IMG/VR virus record: IMGVR_UViG_3300007511_000710
Span: 1 to 23,600 of that record
DNA length: 23,600 nt
Strand: one strand, 5' to 3'
Source of the DNA: a virus
Shown here: piece by piece, positions 7,150 to 18,000 of the stretch
Layout of the letters: each line of letters opens with the position of its first letter
Numbering within the stretch: the first letter of the stretch is position 1
Translations under genes and position numbers: made by a program
Notes under the pieces: model-generated
Database searches by the model: none
The model's input: the letters and a program-made list of their open reading frames with translations, nothing else
What the model was told of the DNA's origin: nothing

Positions 7150-10100
7150 TGGCTACTATTTACAGTAAAGTTTCAACTCAAGTAAGCGATCAACAACCGG
7201 ATTTTATTCGGTCTGACCATCCAGATTTTCTAGCATTTCTAAAAGCTTATTATGAGTTTTTAGAGTCGGCAGAATTGAAGTTGAAAACTTTTGGTTCGAC
7301 TGATTCTATTCAATATGAATTGGGAAGCACTACTTATATAGTATTAGAAGATACAAATAGATATCGTACTGGAGAATCTAATAATATCTTACTTGAAGAT
7401 TACGATGCTGTAGGTGCATCTAAAGCAAGAAGTAATGGGGCCTTTGTAAACGGAGAAACTATTACAGGTCAAACATCTAAAGCAACTGCTGTAATTCGTG
7501 CAGAAGATATTAGTGCAGGCTCTCGTTTGTTTATTTCATCTCAAAATAAGTTTATATTAGATGAACAAATCGTTGGTCAAACTTCTGGCGCTACAGCTCA
7601 TATCGTTAGTTATACTGCTAATCCTGTACAGAATGTTATGCAACTTTTGGAGTATATGGATGTCGATGATACGATTGGTGCTTTCTTCACACAATTTAAA
7701 TCTGTTTTTATGCAGTCGTTGCCTGACGTTCTGGCTTCGGGGTTAGATAAAAGAAAAATTCTAAAGAGTATTAAAGACCTTTATCGTGCTAAGGGTACTA
7801 AAAAAGGTCATCAATTATTCTTTAGAATTTTGCTTGATGAAGATGCTGATCTTTACTACCCCACAAAAGATATGCTCAGAATTTCGGATGGTAAATGGAC
7901 AGAAGATACTACTTTAAGAGTTTATGCACCCAATGATACTATATTAGATGAGGAAGCTTCATCGACTAGTGACATATTCATTTTATTGGAAGATGATTCT
8001 CAAATACTTATGGAAGATTCTATTAGTGGCATAGATGATTTATCTCTTTTAGTAGGACAAACTATTACACAACAAGCTGCTTTCGACCGTACTATATTGG
8101 AGGGCGGTCCTTACTACAATAAAGGATATAAAACTATTAATAAGACAACTGCGGTTGTTGATTCCGCTACACAACTTACAATTGGTGGAGAAACAATATT
8201 TGAATATGTTTTAAATCCAGATAGTTTAGATGGTGAATTTTTTGTAGGTCATAAGATTACGGGACCGAATAATACTAATAGTGAATTAACAATTACAGCA
8301 AAGATAGCGGCATCTATAGAGAAGGCAGTATTTCCTGCTGGAGAATATGATGTAAGTACCAAAGTTGGTACACCAGATACGGTTACGGTTTCTGCTGATG
8401 TTGGTTTAGAAGGTAAAGCTAGTATTACAGCTTTCAGTGCTGGTACAATTAAAAATGTTATAGTAGATGTTGGTGGTTCTGGATATAAAGTAGGAGATAA
8501 AATATCTGTAGACAACACAAATACAAATGGTAATTCTTTAGCCGGTGAAGTGTCTATCGTTAATGGTGGCATTGCTCCGGAGTCTGGAACACTAACTGAC
8601 AATTTTAGAATTACATTAGAAAGTGGAACTCCAGGACAACCCGGAGAAATTTTATTAGAAGAATCTCTCATTACTTATGATAGAGCAACTGGAACTTTAG
8701 AAGTCGGTGAAACCTTTTCCGGATTAACTTCTAATGCTACCGGTGTTGTTATTGAAATTGTCGATGATAACACACTTCTATATCAACCGGTAACAGGTTC
8801 TTTTTCCTCTGGTGAAATATTATACGGCAACACTTCAACATATACCGTTAGGCTTACAACTAATACTATTAATACATTTATAGCTAATGAAGAAGATACA
8901 GGAATGTTATCGGGTGATAGATTTATCTATGAAACAGAAACAATAAAAAATGATGTTTACGATGGTGCTGTAATGGTCCAAGAAACTGATACTGGCGTTG
9001 GTGATGTTACAGATATTAGGGTGATAAGTAGTGGTTATAGTTATACATCTCTTCCACCGTTGAATGTTACACCATCTGCTCCATTATACGGAGGCGTGGG
9101 AGCTATCATACGAGCAAAAGGTGTTAATGTTGGTTTTGCTAGAGATATGGATATACTTGATTGCGGAGTACATTATACAGATCAAGATTCTCTGAGATTT
9201 TTAATACCAACCAATTTCTTATGTATATCAAAATCTGGACTCTTTACAAAAAATGAAACCTTAACAGGATCTACATCGGGCGCTACAGGTAGATTTATAT
9301 CTGAAGAAACATCGACTGGTATTGTTAAGATGGATCAGTTAAGTGCTGCACCATTTATCGCTGGAGAAACTATAACAGGTTCTATATCTTTAGAGACCGC
9401 AGTAATAGATTCTTATACCGAAGAAGTTATTACTGGTGCTACTGGTGCTGCTGTAAAACGAACAGGAAAATATGTTAATGAGGATGGATTTGTTTCAGAG
9501 GCTTCAAAGAAAATTCAAGATAGTTATTATTGGCAAGATTATTCTTATGAAGTTAAAACAGCAACATCCATTATTGACTGGAGAGATGAATTACTTTCAA
9601 CTATACATCCGGCAGGTTGGCAAGTTTTTGGCAGATTAGATATTGTAAGTAAATTATCACAGTTGGCAAATATAACGTCCGTTGCTGGTCTAGGAACATT
9701 CTTTAGATTAATGTGGCCGGCTTTATTCGGTATGCGATTAGGTACAGTAGATCAAGCGCCCTTGAATCCAACTCCAACATCGGAAGCTAATGAGCTGGAT
9801 AAGACATCTAAACTTTATCAAAACGCTTTGCAGGTTAGTTCTGGAGCATCATTTACATTATATGAAACAATTACTGGTGGTACTTCTGGTGCTACAGGCA
9901 AGATTGCAGAAGATACAACCCATGATGATGGTACTCGCGTTATAATTTATACACCGGTTTCTGATATATTCCAGGCGTCGGAAACAATTACTGGTGGTGC
10001 TTCTGGTGTAACAGCTACAACAATAGAAGTATTTGGTTTGCGTGGTGAACGTGATAGAACATTATCCAAGCATAATGTTATTGATTTTCAAGTGGGAGGA

Positions 10101-10598
10101 TTATTATTAAATAGTTCTACACCAACATATGATGATCTAACAGAGTTTAAATTTTCTCCAAGTATGGTTGATTCTAATGCATCATCTTTAACTTTTAGAA
10201 GTCACGATGTTTTTGTTGTTCGTGTTCCCTTTAGTACCTTGAATGGTAACATCAATAATTCGGTTGCTACTATTACTGTGACCGATGCATCAGACTACCC
10301 GACTGCTGGTACTATTCAGATTGGTGACGAATTGATAGATTATACCGGTAAGTCAAGCAATGATTTAACAGGTTGTAGTAGAGGTCAACATGGAACATCA
10401 GCAGCATCTCATACATCAGGTGCCCGTTTAGATTCAGTTCGTTGGGGCATAAACCAGAATAAAGGTTCTGGTTATAGAATTATGGATTGGTTAAAAGATT
10501 ATCGAGGTAATGAAATAACTATAGCAGATATCTTAGCTACTCCAAAGAAACGAAATAATATTAGCCCACCATCGGTGGTTACTCTCTATATGACTTAA
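7149..10598 (+). CDS. 7: gp7-like baseplate wedge protein
   Basis: This 1149-residue protein (T4 gp7 is 1032) occupies the gp7 position between gp6 and gp8. The N-terminus PDFIRSDHPDFLAFLKAYYEFLES (about 15-39) and the stretch DLYRAKGTKKGHQLFFRIL (about 211-229) are what I associate with marine phage proteins annotated as gp7. Similarity to T4 gp7 itself is not obvious by eye. It contains at least seven short GE-x-ITG-x-TSGAT-type repeats (near residues 100, 137, 519, 701, 738, 904 and 943), two G-SGY modules (near 441 and 626), and one DYPTAGTIQIG...YTGK...GCSRGQ module (about 1035-1100) that recurs in the DUF4815 protein. These modules probably account for much of the length. Its start overlaps the gp6 stop (TAATG, 7147-7151). 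The role, wedge assembly around the hub, is inferred from position and family. Confidence 0.8.
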   Translation: MATIYSKVSTQVSDQQPDFIRSDHPDFLAFLKAYYEFLESAELKLKTFGSTDSIQYELGSTTYIVLEDTNRYRTGESNNILLEDYDAVGASKARSNGAFVNGETITGQTSKATAVIRAEDISAGSRLFISSQNKFILDEQIVGQTSGATAHIVSYTANPVQNVMQLLEYMDVDDTIGAFFTQFKSVFMQSLPDVLASGLDKRKILKSIKDLYRAKGTKKGHQLFFRILLDEDADLYYPTKDMLRISDGKWTEDTTLRVYAPNDTILDEEASSTSDIFILLEDDSQILMEDSISGIDDLSLLVGQTITQQAAFDRTILEGGPYYNKGYKTINKTTAVVDSATQLTIGGETIFEYVLNPDSLDGEFFVGHKITGPNNTNSELTITAKIAASIEKAVFPAGEYDVSTKVGTPDTVTVSADVGLEGKASITAFSAGTIKNVIVDVGGSGYKVGDKISVDNTNTNGNSLAGEVSIVNGGIAPESGTLTDNFRITLESGTPGQPGEILLEESLITYDRATGTLEVGETFSGLTSNATGVVIEIVDDNTLLYQPVTGSFSSGEILYGNTSTYTVRLTTNTINTFIANEEDTGMLSGDRFIYETETIKNDVYDGAVMVQETDTGVGDVTDIRVISSGYSYTSLPPLNVTPSAPLYGGVGAIIRAKGVNVGFARDMDILDCGVHYTDQDSLRFLIPTNFLCISKSGLFTKNETLTGSTSGATGRFISEETSTGIVKMDQLSAAPFIAGETITGSISLETAVIDSYTEEVITGATGAAVKRTGKYVNEDGFVSEASKKIQDSYYWQDYSYEVKTATSIIDWRDELLSTIHPAGWQVFGRLDIVSKLSQLANITSVAGLGTFFRLMWPALFGMRLGTVDQAPLNPTPTSEANELDKTSKLYQNALQVSSGASFTLYETITGGTSGATGKIAEDTTHDDGTRVIIYTPVSDIFQASETITGGASGVTATTIEVFGLRGERDRTLSKHNVIDFQVGGLLLNSSTPTYDDLTEFKFSPSMVDSNASSLTFRSHDVFVVRVPFSTLNGNINNSVATITVTDASDYPTAGTIQIGDELIDYTGKSSNDLTGCSRGQHGTSAASHTSGARLDSVRWGINQNKGSGYRIMDWLKDYRGNEITIADILATPKKRNNISPPSVVTLYMT
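9864..9998 (+). repeat. 18-bp direct repeat inside gp7
   Basis: The same 18 bases occur at 9864-9881 and 9981-9998. They encode the ETITGG core of two successive ITG-type repeats near residues 904 and 943 of gp7. Nucleotide identity between two copies suggests recent duplication or conversion between them. Confidence 0.75.
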
Positions 10599-10606
10599 CG
10601 GAATGT

Positions 10607-10614
10607 TATAAATA
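10607..10614 (+). promoter_or_regulatory. T4-type late promoter octamer TATAAATA (upstream of gp8)
   Basis: This is an exact T4 late promoter consensus in the 47-base gap between gp7 and gp8, 31 bases before the gp8 ATG. It is the first of two tandem octamers here, echoing the pair before gp5. Confidence 0.65.
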
Positions 10615-10619
10615 ATAGA

Positions 10620-10627
10620 GATAAATA
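10620..10627 (+). promoter_or_regulatory. T4-type late promoter octamer GATAAATA (upstream of gp8, second copy)
   Basis: GATAAATA, continuing as GATAAATATTC (10620-10630), is identical over 11 bases to the copy at 660-670. It ends 18 bases before the gp8 ATG with an AGGA ribosome-binding site (10633-10636) between. It begins 13 bases after the start of the first octamer. Confidence 0.65.
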
Positions 10628-10645
10628 TTCTCAGGAAATAATGAT

Positions 10646-12037
10646 ATGGCAGCAATCGTAACAAACAAATTCAGAATCAACAATGCTCTTCAGTTTTATG
10701 AATCATTTGGAGAAGCATCACCTACAGTTTATTATCTATTTGTAGGTAGACCACAAGCTTTCTCAACAGGTACAGGAGGAGGTACAGATTCAGCTCCTTC
10801 AACTCCAATAGATAATGTTTCTAACGAAATGGTATATTTCCGAGATATGTTAGCTGCTAAAAAGATAACATCAAGTGATGTTTCATATGTAGTTCCTCGG
10901 CATGATTGGACAACAGGCACAGTTTATGATTACTACAGAGGTGATTATGGTGCAACAGTCAACTCCGCAACAGTACAAACAGTTGCTGGTGGTACAGATA
11001 TGTTTGCCACTACTACAAAAATGTATGTTCGGACTTCGGCAAACAATGTATATAAGTGTATGTTTAACAACAGTGGTGCCGCATCGACAGTAGAACCCAC
11101 GGGAACAGCTACTACCGAATTAACGACTGCTGATAGTTATGTTTGGAAATATATGTATACGATGACCACAACAGAAGTTGCTAACCATATGACTCCTGAC
11201 TTTATGGGCGTTCATACAGATTCCACAGTTTCAGCGGCTGCCGTTGATGGTGCTGTAAATCGTTATCATATTGCCGCCGGTGGTGCTGGTTATACTAACG
11301 GAACATATGCAACACAGACACTCCGAGGTGACGGTTCATCTGCAACATTTACATTAGTTGTAAGTGGTGGTGCTGTGACATCAGTTACCTCAACTGCTGC
11401 TGGTACTGGTTATACGTTTGCAGATTGTAATATAGATGCAATCTCTGGTATTGGCACACCTTCTAGTTCTGCTGTAGTTACACCGATTATTGGGTCCAAA
11501 GGTGGTCATGGGTACAATGCAGTAGAAGAACTTGGTGGTTTCTATGTAATGACTAACACAACACTCAGCGGCTCAGCAGGTTCTGGTGACTTTTTGGTCG
11601 ACCAAGACTTTAGACGTATCGGTGTTGTTCGTGATCCATTTGACTATGGCACGACAACCATCTGTAGTGCTGATACTCGCAGTGCTTTAAAGTCAGTTAC
11701 ATTTAGTGGTACTCCAGGAACATTCACTAATGATGAAGTGATTACTGGTGGAACATCCGGCGCTAAAGGTTTAGTTGTAGATTATGATGCGAGCTCAAAG
11801 ACACTTAAATATATTCAAACGGAATGGACTGGAATAGCTACTAATAAAAATTTAGTAGATTTTGCAACTAGTGAGATTATTACTGGTACAGATTCTTCTG
11901 CAACAGGTACAGTATCCGCTGTAAACAATCCAGAGATTGATTATTATAGTGGCGATATAATTTATGTTGAAAATCGAGCACCTATTTTAAGAGCTACAGA
12001 CCAGACAGAAAATGTGAAATTAATAATAGAATTTTGA
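10646..12037 (+). CDS. 8: gp8-like baseplate wedge protein
   Basis: This 463-residue protein is longer than T4 gp8 (334). The family features are the opening MAAIVTNKFRINNALQFYESF, the VYKCMFNNSG motif near residue 135, SYVWKYMYTMT near 164, and KGGHGYNAVEELGGFYVM near 285-302. In T4, gp8 is a dimer bridging gp7, gp10 and gp6 in the wedge. The extra length is explained by a GGAGYTNGTY...GTGYTF module (about 211-262) and two ITG-type repeats near 361 and 408 (VITGGTSGAKG and IITGTDSSATG), of the kind also seen in gp7 and the next protein. The ATG at 10646 follows AGGA (10633-10636) and two late promoter octamers, so gp8 may head its own late transcript. The upstream ATG at 10641 is in another frame. 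Confidence 0.9.
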   Translation: MAAIVTNKFRINNALQFYESFGEASPTVYYLFVGRPQAFSTGTGGGTDSAPSTPIDNVSNEMVYFRDMLAAKKITSSDVSYVVPRHDWTTGTVYDYYRGDYGATVNSATVQTVAGGTDMFATTTKMYVRTSANNVYKCMFNNSGAASTVEPTGTATTELTTADSYVWKYMYTMTTTEVANHMTPDFMGVHTDSTVSAAAVDGAVNRYHIAAGGAGYTNGTYATQTLRGDGSSATFTLVVSGGAVTSVTSTAAGTGYTFADCNIDAISGIGTPSSSAVVTPIIGSKGGHGYNAVEELGGFYVMTNTTLSGSAGSGDFLVDQDFRRIGVVRDPFDYGTTTICSADTRSALKSVTFSGTPGTFTNDEVITGGTSGAKGLVVDYDASSKTLKYIQTEWTGIATNKNLVDFATSEIITGTDSSATGTVSAVNNPEIDYYSGDIIYVENRAPILRATDQTENVKLIIEF

Positions 12038-12051
12038 GCTAGGAAAATAAT

Positions 12052-15000
12052 ATGCCAGCAAAAACCAATTTTAATGTAAGCCCCGTTTGGGATGATTATC
12101 AAATAACAGATGATTTCCATCGTGTATTGTTTCGTCCCGGATTTGCAGTACAGGCAAGAGAACTAACAACCTTACAAAGTATTCTACAAAATCAGATTGA
12201 GCAGTTTGGCAATCATATGTTCAAAGAGGGAACTATAGTAATCCCTGGTAGTGTTGCATATGATAGTAAATACTATGCTCTAAAATTACAATCTATATTT
12301 GGTTCTGGTACAGTATCCACTTATCTAGACCAGTATGATGGTGCTATCATTACTGGTGCAACATCTGGTGTAACAGCTAAAGTCATTGGGTATGCGGCTG
12401 CAGATTCGACAACGGGTGATCCTGATACTTTGTTTATTAAGTATCAAGGCACTGGTTCTGATAACTCTACAGTAACATTTACCGATGGCGAAAATATTTC
12501 TGCCAATAAGGCTATTTCATCATATGCCTCTGATATTATATCCGCTACTACTGCAGCAACATCTTGTAATGCTACTGGTTCAGCAGTTAAGGTTCTTGCT
12601 GGTGTTTATTTTGTTCGTGGGTTTATGGTACAAAACACAGAGCAAACTGTTATTCTAGACAAATACTCAGCAACTCCATCCTACCGTGTAGGTTGGAATA
12701 TAACAGAAACTTTAGTTTCTCCAGAAGTAGATTCCACATTACTTGACAATGCTCAAGGCTCATCTAACTATGCAGCTAAAGGTGCTTATAGATTTAAACT
12801 CAGTTTAACTCTTACTAAAAAGACTTTAACGGCAACTGATGATGAAAACTTTATAGAGTTGGTTCGTGTTAAAAATGGATTAGTTGAACAAAAAGTTAAG
12901 GCTACAGAATATGCTGTAATAGCAGACATGATTGCTAGACGCACTAATGATGAGTCTGGTGATTATATCGTAAAACATTTTGATATAGAAACCAGAGAAC
13001 ATTTGGATACTGGTACTAATAGAGGAATTTATACTGCTGCAAATGGTGGTTTAGAAAGTAAAGTTGCCCTATCTATTTCTCCGGGCAAAGCTTATGTAGA
13101 TGGTTATGAAGTAGAACTTCAATCTCAATCTATTGTACCTGTAAATAAAGCTAGAACTACAGAAACATTACTAAATGATTTTATACCAGCAACTTTGGGT
13201 CAATATGTAAAGGTCACTAATGTTTATGGACAACCAGATATTACAGAAGTCGGTAGTACTATTAATCCTTTTGAGGTAGTAAAATTATACGATCAACAGA
13301 CATCAAGTAGAGGTTCTTCTGCTGGTTCTCAGATTGGTTATGCTCGTTCAAGAGTGTTTGAATATAATTCTGGCCTTATAGGTAATGTTGCAGCAATACA
13401 TCACCACTATCTATTTGACATTACAATGTTTAATACGGTTGATGTTTCTTCTGCAAGTACACTTACAACAGAAGCTGTTATAACTGGTTCAACCTCAGGC
13501 GCTACAGGTGTTGTTGTTGCTGGTATAAGTGGCGTTGCTCAGTTTCAGATTATGCAACAGAAGGGTGAATTCATCGCCGGCGAATCTTGGACTTCAAGTG
13601 TGTCAACCGATACTGCTGGTGGCACTATTATGGCAGCGACAGGAACTGCTGCAAATAAAAAGAACTTTGCCCGTGATGTAAAACAAATCTATATGGATTC
13701 ATCGGCTGGTACAGCTTTCGATTATACTGCTGATATTAGTTTAACAGAAAGTAAAACCCTTGACGGCGTTACGGATGCCTCAGGTACAACTATTGTTGGT
13801 TATAATACTAAATTTACTAGAGATTTGGTTGTTGGAGATATAATTGAGCTACCAACTGGTATAGGTAATGCCTTAGAAGAACGACGAGTTACGGTTATTT
13901 CATCCGATAGGGAATTGTCAGTGGCGAATGGCGTTTCTAATGCACAAACTTCAATTACAATTAATAGAATTCGGGCTGCCATACAAGAAATTAAAGAATC
14001 ATCTTTACTTTATAGAATGCCCAAGGATAATATCAAGACACTTCTTGATAGTGGTGGTGCAACAGATACAACTTATAGTTATAAAATTCAGAAAACAGGA
14101 ACTACAAACGGAAGTGGTGTTGTAACATTTACTTTGCCCGCTGGTCATAGTTGGGATTCTCCTTCAACAGGAAGAAATTATACACTAACAATTAGTAGTG
14201 CTGGTTCAGGTACGGGTGCTGTTGGAGATGTTGTTGATATTACTTCTACCGGTGTTGTGTCTGGTTCAACTACATTAACAGTTACAGATGCTACAATATT
14301 GGGTAATGCTGCTGATGTTGTCTTGATGGGTACAGCTACAATAGGTATATCAACACAAAGAAGTAAAACTTCTCAACCGATGACTACAAAACAAATACAG
14401 TCACATACTGGTGGGGGTACATATCAGAATATGTACGGTGAAAGATTATCAGATGCTGATATTTCATTGTCTTATGCTGATGCCTATAAATTACACGCTG
14501 TCTATGAGTCAAAAGATAATTCAACTGATGCAGTTGCGCCAACATTGACTACAACAGGTGCAACAGGCACATTTACTACTGGAGAACTTATTACCGGTAG
14601 TGTTACTGGTGCTATTGGTCGAGTTATTTCAGATACAGCTAATACTGTAACTTATGTAAAGGTATCTGGCACCTTTACTGCATTAGATAGTATTACTGGC
14701 GGTACTTCAGCAAAAACTGCTTCTGTTACTGCTACTACAACCGGAGATAAAAATATTACATCTTCTTTTGTATTAGATAATGGCCAGAGACCCGGTTTTT
14801 ATGATATAAGTAGAATTACTAGGCTACCAGGATTTCAAACTCCAATTGGCAGACTTCTTATAGTATATGACTACTTTACACACGGTACTGGTGATTACTT
14901 CTCAGTAGATTCATATACAGGTCAGGTAGATTATAAAGATATTCCAGAATATTCTAGTGTTACTCTTGATGTGGGAACTCTTGTTCCGGCGGGCGAGTTT

Positions 15001-18000
15001 GATTTAAGTGATGTTTTAGATTTTCGTCCAAGAGTATTGGACCAAACTGCACCAACTAAATCTCCGTTTGCTTATACTGTTAAAAACTTTGAAGGTACCG
15101 GTGCTATTGCTGGAAATATAGTTGTGCCGGATGATAATATTAGAGCAGATTATTCTTACTATTTGGGTAGAAATGATTTATTGTATTTGACAAAGGACGG
15201 GGAATGGATTACCGTTGAAGGTGTGCCTGCTGAAAATCCAGAATTTCCTGCAACAGATAATGCTAATATGTTAGTCGGTCGTATGATGGTTCCTGCTTAC
15301 ACATATTGGCCAGAAGATGTTGCTCTAGCTTATATGAATAATAAAGGCTTTACGATGAAGGATATTAGTAAATTAGAAACACGAATTGCTAATCTAGAAT
15401 ATTCTACAACATTGGCCCTTTTAGAAAAAGAAACAGAATCTTATAGCATTTTAGATGGTGATGGTTTAGACCGATTTAAATCTGGATTTATTGTTGATAA
15501 CTTTTATGGACACGGCGTAGCAAATTCTCTACATCCGGATTATGGAGTTGCTGTTGATCCAGAGAATGGCCACGGTAGACCAATCGGTTTACAACATGGT
15601 GTAAACTTAATTGAAGAAGCAACAACTGATGCGACAAGAACTTCTTTAAACTATAAAAAATCCGGTGATATTATAACATTACCGTATACAGAAATAGAAG
15701 AAATGACTCAGCCCTATGCGAGTCGGATTGAAAGCGTAAATCCATATAGTGTGACTCAGTGGATTGGTAACATGAAACTAGAACCAGATAGTGATATTTG
15801 GATGGACGATGGTAGAGTTCCTGCTGTTACCGTAAATCTAGAAGGCAACTATGAGCAAATGCGTCGTGAATTGACTCAGTCCGGTGCTCTTGGTACTGTC
15901 TGGAACTCTTGGAACACTACATGGACAGGTAACCGTCGAGGCGGTTCGAGCTCCTTTATGCAAAGAAACCCTAACGGTTCTGGTGGTTCCCGTAACCTTG
16001 TTCGCCGAGTAAGTACATGGAGTTCTTCTGTTGATGTTAGAGAACGGAGAACTGGAGTTAATACTCGTTTAACAGAACGTATTGATAATATTAGTACGGG
16101 TGACCGTGTAACTAATGTCGAGGTTGTTCCTTGGATGCGATCTCGCGATGTAGATTTTACCGTAACTGGCCTTAAACCAAAAACCAGAGTATATGCTTTC
16201 TTTGACGGTGTTGATGTAAATGCTGATGTTAAACCAATTGAAGGAACATCACTATCTACATTATTAACTAGTAATCTTGCTAAAGCAGATACCACACTTA
16301 ATGTTTCATCGACATCTGGGTTCCCAACAACGGGTATACTTGGTGTTGGTGATATTACTGAATCTGATCCTTTTGGTATTGGTAATATTCAGCAAGAACA
16401 AGTTACATATACAGGAAAAACAGCAACTTCATTTACTGGTATTAGTCGTAACACTAATAATACATATGATGAGGCTCAAAATTGGTTGAGTAATTCTCCC
16501 ATAAGTAATGAATCATATGGCAATCCTCTCATAACAAATGATGTAGGTACATTATATGGTCGATTTAGAATACCTAATACAACTGAAAAAAGATTTAGAG
16601 TTGGTCAACGGACATTCCGTTTAACCGATAGTTCTACTGATAGTAGAGTTTCTGGTTTTGTTTACACTTCAGCTGAAAAAGAATATATGGCTGTTGGTCA
16701 TAAACAGACCAAACAAGAACTTATTATGGCTGTTCGTAATGCTGAAGTTGTACGAACTGCGGTTGAAGAAACGAGGTCGAGAACTATCAGTAGTTCGGGC
16801 AGTTCAGTTGGTGCTTGGTATGACCCACTTGCTCAGAGTATCATGGTGGACCGAGAAGGTGGTATCTTTGTAACAAGTGTGGATATATTTTTCTCCCATA
16901 AGGATGATACTTTGCCTGTTTGGGTTGAGATGCGAACAATGGTTAATGGTTATCCATCAGGGACAATTTTACCATTCAGTAAAAAATCACTAACACCTTC
17001 TGAGGTTAATGTTAATGCTACAGATGGAACTACTCCAACCACATTCACTTTTGATTCACCAGTATATCTGAGTAATCTTACAGAATATTGTGTTGTTGTT
17101 GCATCTGATACTCCAGAATACAAGATTTGGATTTCAAGATTAGGTGAAGTTGATGTAGCTGCTAATAGAGCAATTTCTACACAACCAACACTTGGTTCAC
17201 TATTCAAATCACAAAACGCATCTACATGGACGGCATCTCAATTTGAAGATTTAAAGTTTACTTTAAAGAGGGCCTCATTTGATACAACAAATACGGGTGC
17301 GTTTACAGTAGTCAATGAAGCATTTACACGAAAAGATGATTCAGCCGATAAGGGTAATGGATTAATTCCAAAACTAACTTCTAATCCTATAGAATCTGTA
17401 ACCGGTCAAGCAAAGGTTAAAATTAATTTAATAAATCATGCCATGCATGATACAGATAATAATGTAGAGATTAAAGGTGCTGTATCTGACGTTAATGGAA
17501 CACTTTTGAATGGTGCTATAACAAATGCTTCTACAACTATTACTTGTGATGATGTTACAAACTTCCCAACTGCTGGTACAGTAAAGATTGATAAAGAACT
17601 TATTACATATACAGGCAAATCTGGTACAACAGGTCTAACAGGTTGTACAAGAGGCACAGTCAATGGTGACGGCACAAACACAACTGCTGCCGCACACGAC
17701 GATGACAGTATCGTGGAACTCTATATGTTTGCTGGTATTCCTCTCATTGAAATTAACAAAATACATACTGCTATTGCCGATGTTGAGTTGGATAGTTTTA
17801 CTGTTGCAACAACCGCAACAGCTACGTCCACAACAACTGGTGGTGGTGACAAACTCTATACAACAAAGAATGTTTCTTATGATGTAATACAACCAGCTAT
17901 ACAAACAATGGAGTTGCCCAATACTACGGTAACAGGACAAATACAAACAACCTCAGGCACCACGGCCGGGTCAACCCAACAATCGTTTAGTAGATTAAGT

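Noticed and set aside
8249-8671. Leftward 140-codon open frame inside gp7
   Set aside because: It is antisense to a continuous structural gene, and its V/P/S/T-rich translation is typical of the reverse strand of Gly/Thr-rich coding DNA.
10618-10632. GAGA...TCTC inverted repeat as a terminator
   Set aside because: The four-base arms enclose the late promoter octamer and are not followed by a T-run, so a terminator is not supported.
15876-16295. Leftward 139-codon open frame inside the DUF4815 gene
   Set aside because: It is the mirror of a conserved coding region, with no start context and no family resemblance.
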